Shown: positions 1 to 11,135 of the stretch, piece after piece
Layout: each line of letters begins with the position of its first letter
Position numbering within the stretch: position 1 is the first letter of the stretch
NCBI GenBank assembly: GCA_026008535.1
Contig: BRKX01000015.1
Location: 28,045,501 to 28,109,500, forward strand
Source: Perilla frutescens
Taxonomy: Eukaryota > Streptophyta > Magnoliopsida > Lamiales > Lamiaceae
Reading direction: 5' to 3'
DNA: 64,000 nt
The notes under the pieces: generated by a model
Databases searched by the model: none
Told to the model about the DNA's origin: nothing
Seen by the model: only the letters and a program-made list of their open reading frames with translations
Made by a program: the position numbers and the translations under genes

Positions 1-1900
1 GAATATTTAAACGATTGACAATTCTGTAACCCAACCAACTGTCAAGCCAAAAGAGAATATTTTACCATTCCCCAGAATCATGTGCGAGCCTTTCACCAAT
101 GCCTCTATCTCTCCTCTAGTGCTCGGCCAAATAGATGAACCATATTTTTTTGTTCACCACATGACACGAATGATTGAGATACTGATTTCTAAATAACACA
201 TATACCTTAACTGAATCTGTAAGAACCTTCCACGCAAGCCGCATCGCCAGATTCTTACTCAACACTGCCAAAGATGTAACTTCTAAACCCCATTCTTCCT
301 AAATAGTGCACATTCTCTCCCATGCAACTGAAGATCTTGAAGTCTTGTGAATATCTCCAGTCCAAATAAAGTTTCTACAGGCTCTCTCAATATCACAGAT
401 AAGAGTAGACGACAACTTATAAATTAACATCGAATGTAGAGCAGAACTAATGATAACTGAATTAACCAGACATACTCTCTCAGCCATTGAAAGCAATCGT
501 CCTTCCCACTTGAAGAACTTTGAAATAACCTTATCCGCTATCTGTTGGAAAACTCCAACTTTAGGAGAATTTTTGAAGAGCAGTATCCTAAGATATCTAA
601 AAGGTAGAGTTCCATGAATAAACTCTAATATTCGAGATACACTTTCTTTGATAACCCTCGAAACTTCTTTCCCAAAATAGGCACGAGACTTTACCGGATT
701 ATAAACTTGCCTCGAATACTCCGCATACTTCCCAATAATCTCTGCCAAACATTTAATATTCTTCTTTGTTCCCTTACAAAAAAATAATGACATCGTTGCA
801 TATAACACGCCCATTGGAAAATCCATACTCCTCCCATAACTAATAGGAGCTAGCTGCTTATTAGAGACTGCCCCTGAAAGTGCTCTAATTAGCCCCTCTT
901 CGGTAATACCAAACAACAACGGCGACAGTGGATCTCCCTACCGAACCCCCCTTTTACAAGCAAAACAACCATGATAAGTACCATTAATCAATACAGAGAG
1001 TCCCGTTGAACTCAAAATATGACTTATCCACCTACGAAACTGCAATGGAAAGCCAAATAAATCAAGCACTTTCTCTAAGAACACCCAACGCAATGTGACG
1101 AATGCTTTTCAAATATCCACTTTGAAGGCCATATTATTCACTTTTCCCGTTCTATTCATACTATTCACTCCTTCTGAACCTAAGAGAATAACATCATGAA
1201 TTTTGCGTCCTCGATAAACCTAAACTAATTCCTAGAAACAATAGTTGCCGCCACCTAATTTAATGACGCGCTAAAATCTTAGAAAAAATTTTAAAGAAGA
1301 AATTCCCCAACACGATCAGCCTGAAATCCTCTACTCTATTAGCTCTCATCTCTTTTAGAATTAAAACCATGAAACTTGAATTCAAACCAACAGGAAAATA
1401 CATAAAGTTGAAGAACTCAGCAACTGCTCGATGAATTTTCTCACCCACCATGTCCCATGCAACTTGGAAAAATTTGGCAGTGAAACTGTCCGAACCCGTT
1501 GCACTGTTTAGGTCCATTGAAAACACTACCTTTTTGACCTCTTCCCAAGTTGGCAAGAAAACCAAATTAGAAGACTGCTCTGGTGAAACACATCTGGGAA
1601 TAAGGCCTTCCAACCAAGATAACTTCCCATGAGTCTCATTTTCCAAATTGAACAAATTAGATAAATAATCCACCACATGAGTTGTGATAACCTCTAAATT
1701 CTCCTCTAAATTATCTCGAATGATCATCGAAGACATTGTCCCTTGAGAGTGAAAATTGTACAATGCTCTATGAAAGTATGCCGTATTCCTATCACCATCA
1801 TTTAACCATTCAATCCTACTTTTTATGTTGCAAAAGACTTGACTGCATCGATAATTTTTCATTAACTCAAAGCTGAATATCAACTTCCATTTCCAAAAGC
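1..1900 (-). pseudogene. LINE reverse transcriptase remnant
   Basis: Minus-strand open stretches at 1883-1260 and 919-299 belong to the reverse transcriptase of a plant L1-type LINE. The first holds the segment around ATGSD with a later PVGLNSSFMVLILK-like stretch, typical of RVT_1 fingers and palm. The second begins after a GDPLSPLLFG-type motif (a stop lies in front of it) and runs into the thumb and the region with MAERVCLVNSV and RNFIWTGD. The catalytic YADD box is replaced by YATM, so the enzyme would be inactive. Stops and frame changes separate the pieces, and the 3' end runs off the left edge of the window. The order ORF1, endonuclease, RT is kept with the upstream pieces at 1901-6420. 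Confident as a dead LINE; the clade is not resolved. Confidence 0.85.
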
Positions 1901-2846
1901 GTGTCCAAATATCCCTCTTTGGAGATTTTTTCCTGCACCTCTAACAATTCATCCTACAGCCACTGCATATCTCTTTTCTCATGCCCAAAAGTGTTCAAAT
2001 TCCACATCTTCAGAACAGGCTTAAGACACTTAAGCTTGTTCATAAATCTGCGAATTTAACTTCTTGATTTCTCTCGCTCTTCCCAAGACTTTCTAACAAC
2101 CTCTAAAAAAGAAGGATGCTATGTCTATATAGATAGAAATCTAAATGGCCAAAGACCTTTCACTCCTTCTAGCACATAGCTAACCACCAAAGAGGAGTGA
2201 TCTGAGTAGACCCTAGGTAATAAAATTGCATTAACCACAGACCATTTATTCCTGAAACAACCAGAAACCAACGCTCTATCCAGATGACTAACACACATGC
2301 ATTGGAAGTAAACGTCTACTTGACCAAGAGTAAAACAGCCCCGCTGACGCCATCTCCATCAATCTCTCTTCATCAATGAAACTCTGAAAATCTGCACACG
2401 CATTCTTGTTAGTCATCTTCATAGAAGAGGTTTTATGTGCCCCTCTAATGGCGTTAAAATCACCTAAAATTATAGCGTCCCCTTTAAATATCACCAAATC
2501 ATGTCATAGCTGCCACCTAGCAATATAACATTTTCTTGCATGCAGAAATGCTACCACTCCAGAATAATCATCCTTAGCAAAAGAGACCACCACACTTGCG
2601 AAGAAGAAAATAAAACATCTGTCGAAACTGCCTGAGCGGTATTAGATTTTTTTCCATCCCGAACATTTTGAAACAAAGGAACAAGATGCAACTCCCTCTA
2701 AAATGAAACAAAACGGTTTGTAAACCTTGTTCTCGGTTTAATAATTCCAAGTAAATCAGGCTTGAAGTTTTTATAATGCTCTCTCAACATATCCTGGGAT
2801 GGTTCATTAGAAATTTCGCAAATGTTCCAAGTAATAAAATTCATGA
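1901..2846 (-). pseudogene. LINE endonuclease domain remnant
   Basis: On the minus strand the frame starting near 2846 reads MNFITWNIC, matching the N-terminus of the APE-type endonuclease of plant LINE ORF2. Further on (2497-2288) it holds GDFNAIRG, the conserved GDFN metal-site motif. Several stops and frame changes interrupt it. It lies between the ORF1 remnant and the reverse transcriptase remnant in the order expected for a LINE ORF2, so it is part of the same dead element. Confidence 0.8.
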
Positions 2847-3029
2847 TTTATAAAGATGGAGACGGGGACTCAAAAAACCCCGATTCTGAAATATATGAGT
2901 CCTCCACTTCATCCTCCACCAAATCCCATTCTGATATAATTGCAGCTATATGCTGAAGAGCTTCTGCCTTGGAAGATGAAACCTCAAAATTATCACCTTT
3001 CTTAAATTCTTGCCATCTCCGACTTCCGT

Positions 3030-3471
3030 TTTAGCTCCAAAATCTTCCCAACAATTACAGATTTTAAGGAGCTCTCCTCCACACCAGTAGTAAATCAATC
3101 CTTATGAGACTTATCTTATCCCACCAACCTAGATGATTTATGCACTGGCTATATGTGATGCAATTTTTGTGTTTTATTTCTCTTCTTCTGAGCCACCACT
3201 CTCGCATTAGATGACATACTGGACACCTCCTGCAAAGTCTTCTGAGAGCCCTCCTCTTTCTGCTCTCTCTCCTTCTCACTATCATAGCCATATTCCACCA
3301 ACATCTCCTGACCTATATCCTGACTAGCATCCCCCTCTACGTCTATCTCCTCATCCTGAAGGATCTCAAATTTATTCAGGGACCGAATATCTACTTCGTC
3401 ATTCCCATGCTGAACATCTTTTAAAATTTTCTCCCAAGACCGTCCATCTACATTATTCTTCTCCATCGATA
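3030..3471 (-). pseudogene. LINE ORF1 C-terminal part, severed
   Basis: A minus-strand frame from 3466 to 3149 encodes an acidic, low-complexity stretch rich in Glu and Asp, then a basic KKRNK segment, followed by stops. This resembles the C-terminal tail of plant LINE ORF1, which normally follows the DUF4283 and zinc-knuckle part. That N-terminal part lies at 5346-6420 and has been separated from this piece by the insertion at 3472-5345. The first codons here (MEKNN) are internal codons of the original ORF1, not a true start. Assignment to ORF1 rests mainly on position. Confidence 0.65.
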
Positions 3472-5345
3472 GTGACGCGCGGTCGTTTCACGCTCAAAAT
3501 AAATTTGTATTGCTCCTGTGCCCACAGCGAGCGTAGCTAGCTTGTGAGTACGGGTCGATCCCATAGAGAGCTGATGTGATTCCACCTTCGAGTCACTAAT
3601 CAAAAAAGGGGGGTTTTGTGTTGTCACTGTACTGAAAGTAAATCTGTAAAAGGAAACTAAAGACAATATCAAATAACAAAAGGTTTTGGCATTTGAACTT
3701 GAATTTGGTTTAAGTGTAAACTGCTCGATCATGGGCACACCGATTTTCATACATGATAGGTCATCTAGTTATGGTGACCGGATTCCTCTCATGGTCTCCT
3801 CATCCATCCTTTCATTTTAGGTTTAAAAGTGATTCATCTTCTATTAAACCCCTAACCAGTTACCCACCTCCCGATTCCTCTAAGAAATGTAAGCAAGCAA
3901 GCAGCAGTGTGCCCCTAAACGGACCCAAATCTGTTGTGTTCAACTGATTCCTCTTGTGCCCACAACACCCCGTCGATTCCCTTATTACTACATGAATCAA
4001 CACACAGTCACGATTCGCCAATTCAATTAATAGTGGTGTGCCCTCTTTACCTAACGAGTGATCAGTCACATTGGGCACTTCAGACACACACTCACGTGGA
4101 ACAAGGCTCAAGAATCGACAGAAACTTATCATGCATTACTATGCCCATTTCGGCCTCACGAGTCCAGATTTGTACTTAAACCATTTTCATTGTTCAAACA
4201 CCAGAACTAAAGATCTAGCCAAGCAAGCTAGACATAACTAAAATTGCAGAAATTGAAGACATAAAATAAATGAAAACTTACGAATTTATTAGGCAAAAAT
4301 CTCAACTCCAACGATGAGAAACATAAACATAATCCTAAGTCCCAATGGCTTAAGGCCTATTGGGTTGTTTGTGGCTGCCTAAGCAGCGTACGAAAATGAA
4401 ATGCAGAAAAGTAAAATTGTAGCAATGTTTCTGACTTCTGAAAACTCCATTTCCAGAAAATAAAACTAGCTTAAATAGTTACATTTTCGAGTTTGAGTTT
4501 CCCCAAAAAACTGGGGTCTTCACTGGCTTCCGGATCCGGCGTGCCCCATCCTGATCTGTCTGGATAAGCCTTATCCAGTTTGTTGACCAAATCCCTATTT
4601 TTTAGGGATTGGCTTTATCACTTCATCTCCAAGCCTCCAGCAGTCCTTATCTCATCTATCTCTTAGTTGCTATGCCTCTTAGGAGTCCAACTTATCACCA
4701 ACTCTTATTCGGATATGCAGCCATTCTTCACACCTCTAGCTTCCAATAGAATCCCGAAATTCATGCATGTGCCCATTCTGGCATGTGGTTGAGTCTGTGC
4801 CAGTAGTGTGGGCACGACATCATCTGGTCAGCTTCATCCCTTTCTGATATGCCCATTCTGCTTCCCGAATGTATGATGAATGCTGAAGAAGTCCCCAGTG
4901 CCTCTGAATATGGTTTATGGCGATGAGATAAATATGAATAATTTAGCATAAAATGCCCTTTTCGCCAGACTCAACCTCCGTAATGCCCTTTGACCTCAAC
5001 CTGGTTCTTTTTTACTCAAAATAGACTAAAAAGGACATTTATATCGAATAAAATGCCCATAAAAACACGAAATAAATGGACTTATCATACCCACACACTT
5101 TAGACATGATTGTCCTCAAGCATGGGATGCAACGCGTCCAGAAAAACAAACGAAAAAGAAGAGAAAAGAAACAGACTCACAAAAAACAAGCATGCAAACT
5201 GTTAATCAGTGTGGGCACATCAACTTTAATTTTCCAACAAAATTGCAAAGTTTCAGCACACCAAAAATAGATCAAAAATGAGTTTAGCTTGGTAATCCTC
5301 ACAAACTCTCTTCACTCAGTGTTTAGGCTCAGTGTATACACTCAA
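3472..5345 (-). mobile_element. LTR-retroelement-related insertion, copy 1
   Basis: This block interrupts the LINE ORF1. Read on the minus strand it starts near TGTATACACTGAGCC and ends near CGACCGCGCGTCA. Its 3' part holds a leader-like string (GGGATCGACCCGTACTCACA, about 3570-3550) of the kind found just before the primer binding site of Athila/Tat-type Ty3 retrotransposons. It has no protein-coding capacity. A second, diverged copy in the opposite orientation lies at 11136-15215: shared blocks are near 4740-4950 versus 11280-11400 and near 3940-4180 versus 14420-14650. Edges are approximate and I could not find a clear target duplication, so the class (solo LTR, LTR plus leader, or non-autonomous element) is tentative. 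Confidence 0.6.
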
Positions 5346-6420
5346 TTCAATGCATTCTGTACCTATTTGTCCCATAAGCTTGATAAAGTTCTACAATAGG
5401 CTTAGAAAATACAACCTTCCCTCCGCCATATTCTCCTTCTTCTTCACCTTCAATTCCTACATTTTGAAATCACATGGCCAACCACTTGACAAGCTCCATA
5501 AAAAAGAGAAAGATTTTCATAATCCAGATCAACAAAAAATGACGCCTCCCCTCTATTAATCATCACCGAGTTTTGCAATTGTTGCGTCATGTCAATTTCT
5601 ATCGAAATTCTCGCAAAATTCCCAACAGCTCCATGTACTAAATTTTCATTAATTTTCAGAGAAATTTCCACCGCTCTAGTTATTCCCACCAAAACCTCAT
5701 TGTGCCAGTATTCGAACGGAAGGTTATACACCCGTACCCACACCGGCGCCAACGTTGATTGCACCCTATATGGAGTAAAATCTGAAACCCAATCCCTAAT
5801 CCTTATAACTCCTGGATTGACGTTCCAAACTAAAGAACTCTTGACCTTTCTCTGATCCAACCCACAAGTAAATTGCATGGAGAAAACCCTTCACTAACGA
5901 TATTAATCGCCATGGCTCCGATGCCCTTCAAATCTTTATCAGATTCATATGCAACTCCTGTAGGGGCCAGGGTTTATCTCCTTTTGATAGCATTAGACGG
6001 CCAATTAATGCAAATTGGAACTTCTCCAACTGTGTTCGATACAAATCTTCCGTAATTGAGATTGATGAAAAATCCCCTTCTTAATAGGCTGAATTCTCAT
6101 CAGAGTTGTTGTGAACACATCTGGGTATCTTGTCACAGCCGAGTGCTTGACCAATGATACATATAAACGTGCATACATCTGTGTATCTAAATTTTTAGAA
6201 ACCCTAGCCGCCAAGTTAGGGTTTATAGGTTTATTTCCCAAAGCTCGAGAGGAGTCCTTAGGTAATTGCTTCAACATTCGTGAGGAATCATCAGAGTTGA
6301 AGGGAACATTCAGGTGTGAGACATGATCGTTCAAATGATGAAGGTTTGGTGGTGGCGGATTCTCCATAAAAAATGATGGAGAAAATTAGGAGAGAGAAGA
6401 GAGCACTTTTTTAAACTTCA
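5346..6420 (-). pseudogene. LINE ORF1 N-terminal part (DUF4283 and zinc knuckle)
   Basis: The minus-strand frame 6367-6005 begins MENPPPPNLHHLN and is the probable start of ORF1. The frame 5878-5450 contains VWVRVYNLPFEYW, characteristic of the DUF4283 domain of plant LINE ORF1 proteins, followed by a degenerate CCHC-like knuckle (YGACQVVGHVISKC). ORF1 proteins bind the element RNA and assist reverse transcription. A frame change lies between the two open stretches. Coding similarity continues to about 5350, where the LTR-related insertion begins. The first knuckle cysteine appears to be replaced by tyrosine or shifted. Confidence 0.8.
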
Positions 6421-6785
6421 TGTCGTTTTAATAACCCAAACTCTCATCTCCTAACTAAAAAAAAAAAAAATCAACCCTTCATAACTTAGGTAACTTTGCT
6501 ACACAATTAATTATTTATTTGGATTAATTCATCTTTTTAGAGTTTAGTAAATGCATGTGGCCCCTAACAAAGCAGATAACTACCTCACTATTTTCCTAGG
6601 TATGGACTCTTATCATCAAACCAATTGAATTATACACTTGGTTTTTTATTAATTTCATGGATTCTTTAATATACGAGGCTTAAACAAGCTTCTCGTCATT
6701 GTATCTTAAGTTTAATGATATCATCATAATTTTTGGGATTTAACTATTGATTGGTGTGTACTGTGTATATTTGAAAGTTAGTGAA
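6421..6785. other. AT-rich intergenic DNA
   Basis: A poly-A run near 6458 and AT-rich sequence lie between the LINE 5' end and the Copia remnant. I see no gene or element boundary in it. Confidence 0.5.
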
Positions 6786-7183
6786 ATCAAGTTAATTTGC
6801 CAAATGTTCATATGTTGATGATATCTTACTTGCAATGAAAGATCTTAGATTATTGTATGAAACCAAGTTTTTTTTCTCGAATACATTTGAAATGAAAGAT
6901 ATAAGAGAAGAAACTTACGTGATTGGAATATAAATATTATGAGATTGAATCACAAGGAATGTTGGAGTTATCTAAAGAAGAATACATTAATAAGCTTCTT
7001 GAAAAATTTCAAATGGAAAAGTGCTCATCAAGCATTGATTCAATAAAAAAAGAGACAAGTTCAACCTTATGCAATATAAAGAGAATGAATAGAAGCATGA
7101 ACAAACGAAAAATTATTCATTATACATCAATTATTGATAGTGTGGTATATGCCCAACATCAGCTTTGCTTTATAGAATGCTTA
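6786..7183 (+). pseudogene. Ty1/Copia reverse transcriptase remnant
   Basis: Plus-strand reading shows a YVDDILLA box near 6812-6838, the catalytic motif of Copia reverse transcriptases. It is followed in shifted frames by the usual downstream region: a LSKEEYINKLLEKF stretch and a segment ending IIDSVVYAQ, comparable to the SAVGSLMYA block before RNase H. The pieces are out of frame and nothing upstream of the box is preserved. The tail continues into the duplicated segment at 7130-8110. Clearly a dead fragment. Confidence 0.8.
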
Positions 7184-8110
7184 GTCGTTACTAGGGGTGT
7201 GCAAATGGTTGGTTCGATGCAAACCGAGCCCAACTAACAAAACTAAATAAAAAATTTCTTAAAAAAATTCAAGCCTAACCAACCAAAAATATATGTATAA
7301 CCAAACCAAACCAAACTATAATTTCTTGGTTAGTTTGGTTTGGTTTTTGGTTTAACCGAAATTTTAATGATTATTTTTGTTTTTCCGAAATAATTATATC
7401 TAAAGAAAATAACATGCACTCAATTAATAGATACCAAACGATATACTAAATAAGTAAATGTTTTAAAAATTATAAAACTAGAAAACTGAAACTAAATATT
7501 AGAATTACTAATATTATTTAGGTATAGTTAATATTAGAATTATAAATTATAAATATAGTATATTTATATTTTGGTTGGTTCGGTTTTAACCAAAATATTT
7601 TTTACTTAAACTGAAACCGAACCAAACTATAATTTGGTTTTAATTTTCAAAATCAAACCAAAATTAAAGAAAAAATGACCGAACCAACCAAACCAAATAT
7701 CTCAATTTGGTTTGATTTTTTTGGTTTCGATTTGATTTTGCACACCTCTAGTCGTTACCAATTTAATTATGGAATGGATCATACGAACCCTACGTAGTCA
7801 TGTTGCTAAAAAAAATATGTTATATATCCCTTTTTTTTACTAAAAAAATATTTTACAATCTCATTTTGGCTGTAATGATCCATTACCATTACCGTTTATT
7901 GATAGTTTGATATATGCACAAACTTATACTATGCCCGACATCAACTTTGCTTTATGGAATGCTTAGTCCTTACCAATGTAATTATGGAATGGATCATACG
8001 AATCCTACATGGTCATGTTGCTAAAAAAATATATGCTATCCTTTTTTTTTACTAAAAAAATATTTTACAATGTCATTTTGGCTGTAATGATCTATTACCA
8101 TCACCGTTTA
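7130..8110 (+). repeat. Local duplication of the Copia tail
   Basis: A segment of about 200 bp occurs twice in direct orientation: 7130-7191 continuing at 7759-7900, and again at about 7899-8108. Both copies run through ATCAACTTTGCTTTATGGAA-like sequence, a poly-T tract and TTTTGGCTGTAATGAT. The first copy is interrupted by the MITE at 7192-7750 and the second is not. Confidence 0.8.
7192..7750. mobile_element. hAT-type MITE with 8 bp target duplication
   Basis: The element starts TAGGGGTGTGCAAA and ends TTGCACACCTCTA, giving short terminal inverted repeats. It is flanked on both sides by GTCGTTAC (7184-7191 and 7751-7758), a perfect 8 bp target duplication typical of hAT elements. The interior is AT-rich with repeated TTTGGTT and AACCAAA motifs on both strands and no coding capacity. 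The duplicated uninterrupted copy near 7960-7975 supplies the empty site. Confidence 0.9.
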
Positions 8111-9730
8111 CCACTAACAGCAAAATGTACTAAATCAAAACATTACAAACATGCACCAACTTGTAAGAAAAGCTTTCCATGCTTGAGCGGTATAAAGAAA
8201 GTTGTAAAAAAACACCATTATCGTTAAACGTAACTTTCACTTCCTGTTCTTTTATTTACAAATTCGTACTTCATTAATTCAAAACGGTGCTTGATATTGC
8301 ACATATCAAACTCTTCCAACTAATTAGTAATATCGTATTTGTATTTGAAATTGAACCAATTATTAACATTTACCTGAATCGAGAACCAAATTCGTTATAA
8401 TATTTTCAACTTTTCTATTAAAAAGTTTGAACTCTTTGGCAAATGAGAAGTAGGGATAGGAACGTTGAAATCCTTTCAATGTGACATATAACAAGCAAAT
8501 CTTAAATAATATAATGGACAGTTTTTGTGGGGGTCCATTCCTCTTATAAAGGTAACGGCGAGTTGTTACTCTACGGATAATGTGTTCATGCTCTTCTGTT
8601 GTCCATCACCAAGCTATTATGTTCGGACTATTAGATTATATGTCATACGGATGTTGCTCGTGATACGGTCTCGTACAATTTTTTTTTTTTGTCTACTCAA
8701 TAAATTTGTACAAATTCATGAGTTCATAACATCGTGTGAGTGTTAGCATATTGTGAGAATTCCCTAATCACTTGATAAGAACGGAGCCACATGCACATAA
8801 GTGATATGATTCAAGTGGATGTCATGGCTAGTTAGAAGAGCCGTTTATCACCACGTTAGGTATCAAATAAGCTGAACAATTCGGATTCTTTGTTACACAT
8901 TATTGGTTGTATTCCGTATTTTACTATTAAATTATGAGTTTAATAATAATTATTATAAAAATAAAAACTAGTTATAGCACAATCACCTTAGTCAACATGT
9001 ATTACAAAAAAAAATGAATTAAAAAATTATAAATTCTAATTGTACATTATAATATATTGCTAATTATTAATTATAAACATTAAAAATAATGATATACCCT
9101 AATGGGTGATAGAATGAATCATAATTAATAATTATATAAAAAAAAGAAATTGATACTTAAGAAAAAAAATAAAAACACGTAAATTGACGGTGAAACCGCA
9201 CAGAATTAATGTGTAAAACACGCCTAGGGAATCCTATTCCTATGGGCAAGTTGAAGTGCCCAATATAATAATAATATATATTTTTTGACATTTTTAAAAG
9301 TAAAATATATTATTAAATCTATATAATAATATTCTAATTCGATCCACAAAAATAATTTCCTTATTTTATTCACACAGATTAAGAAGTACTTAATGTACCT
9401 ACTCGGATCGAAAAGTAAAATTGATATATAAGTTATTTATTGTACTTTTATTTGCTTATCTAAAATGAAAGATTATAATTTTTGCTTCTTTAATTTAGGG
9501 ACAATTTCGAAAATTATTTAGTAGTGTATTAAAGAAAAGGGAGAATACAATTCACACTAACAAAGAATTAGAATAATTTCGAAACGAACAAAGAAATGGA
9601 GAACTATTTTTACAAGATGTAGGGAATAATAGTACTACTATGATTGTTGGCTTGTTGCTACCAGACATTTACAGTAAACATTTCTCCCCAATCCAAACCT
9701 TCAATTCCCCTAAAATAATATATAAATAGT
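8111..9730. other. AT-rich gene-free stretch
   Basis: Apart from homopolymer runs I find no coding pattern. The open frames at 8009-8227 and 8525-8746 are short, not splice-compatible and lack recognisable motifs. Confidence 0.5.
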
Positions 9731-9938
9731 AACCATATAATATCGCAAACACTTGTATCATATCTGAGCTGACGGTCAAGATTCGTCATACATCTAGATC
9801 CAAGTTCATATTCACAACATATTTAAAATTTTATTAGTGCATGATTGTATTTAAATCTAAATATGAGAGTATCATGTGACGAATCTTGATCTATTAAACA
9901 GTACAATACAAGATTCTCCATATAATATTGAGTATTTG
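9731..9938. mobile_element. Small MITE with about 40 bp inverted repeats, copy 1
   Basis: The left end (TATCGCAAACACTTGTATCA then GTCAAGATTCGTCA) is imperfectly repeated in reverse complement at the right end (TGTGACGAATCTTGA then ACAAGATTCTCC). A second copy with the same ends and interior is at 45600-45806. It has no coding capacity. The superfamily is not clear. Confidence 0.7.
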
Positions 9939-10370
9939 TAGTCTGCCTTGGTGGGACACTAGAATTATGGGAAGTCTTTAAGTTAGTTTTAGACAGTATA
10001 GTAAAAATAGGACTTATGAGTTATAATTAAAATAAGTGAAAATAATGATGTGAGAATTTATTTGACAGAAAGTCTCCTGTCAGAATTTGTAAATTAGGAT
10101 CAGATTGTCAAACGGGCAGATTGTGCGTTAACTCGATCTGATCCGCACGGTAGCCCGAAAAAAAAGTCGTTAAAATAGCATCACTCAAAATACTAAAAAG
10201 TATAACTCGTACCTTGAAAAGTATGAAGTCTGCTACTTATCTTATGTGAGTTTATTTCCCAAATTAAATTTTGTTCCATCCCAATTAAGATTTAGGTTTA
10301 TGATTTAGGGTTGTCTAGTTTTTTTTTTAGATTTTTTGGGGATTTTTTAGGTTTTAAGTTTTTTGTAGAG

Positions 10371-10800
10371 TTTATTAATTTCAACTAAAATTTATATTTA
10401 ATTTAAAAAAATTAATTATTTAGCCCTGAGACCATGTGCTGGCATTAGATGAGTGCACTATGTGAGTCGCCGTCACCAAATCAGCAAAATTAAATCAATT
10501 CACTTCACTAATTTCATTTTATGATATATATTTATTTCAAAAAAATTAATTATCAAGGGCAATGAACGAGCCCAAATATTAGCTTCGGTTGAGTGCACTG
10601 TGCGAGCCGCTAGATAAAAAAATTAAATTAATTCACTTAAAATTTAGGATTTACTAATTCTATTTTAGAGTATCTATTTAATTCAAAAAAAATAAATTTC
10701 GCGCGCATTGCAGGAGTTCACGCATTAGTGTGAGGCGAGTGCATCATGCGAATTGCTGGATTAAAAGAATTAAATTTATTCATTTTAATGTAAAGATATA
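10371..10800 (+). repeat. Degenerate tandem repeat, unit about 143 bp
   Basis: The phrase GAGTGCA recurs at 10451, 10591 and 10737, giving spacings of 140 and 146 bp. Each is followed by an AT-rich block with AAATTAAAT and TCATTT-like strings, and a partial unit precedes the first. Units are diverged, so this is an old minisatellite of two full and two partial copies. Confidence 0.65.
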
Positions 10801-10869
10801 TATTTAGGGAGGGGGGACGGAAAAAGTAAAAGAAAAAAAGACCTCACAACGTTCATATGCCCGTCTAAT

Positions 10870-11135
10870 TCAACAAATTATAACAGCATTTGTTCATGAT
10901 TGGTTTATAATGTCTTTGACAATTTTTTTATACTAATGCTAAAAAAGAGTTATGATAATATACAATGAGAAATGACAATGCTAAAACTGTAAACGATAAT
11001 GCTAAACACAATAAATTTTACAGATAAATCATACATTGCCAAAGTGGTAGGTTTTATATGTTTTTACAAGTTTCTCGATGTTGACAAAATCAAAATGAAA
11101 CTGATAAATCATCATGAGACAATGCTAACAGATGA
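10870..11135. repeat. GCTAA-rich repeat, left half
   Basis: This carries repeated AATGCTAA phrases and a block ACAGATAAATCATACATTGC. The same block and phrases reappear at 15216-15420, after the LTR-related copy. The two stretches look like two members, or two sides, of one repeat interrupted by that insertion. Related TTAGCATTGTCAT sequences fill 63000-64000. Confidence 0.55.
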
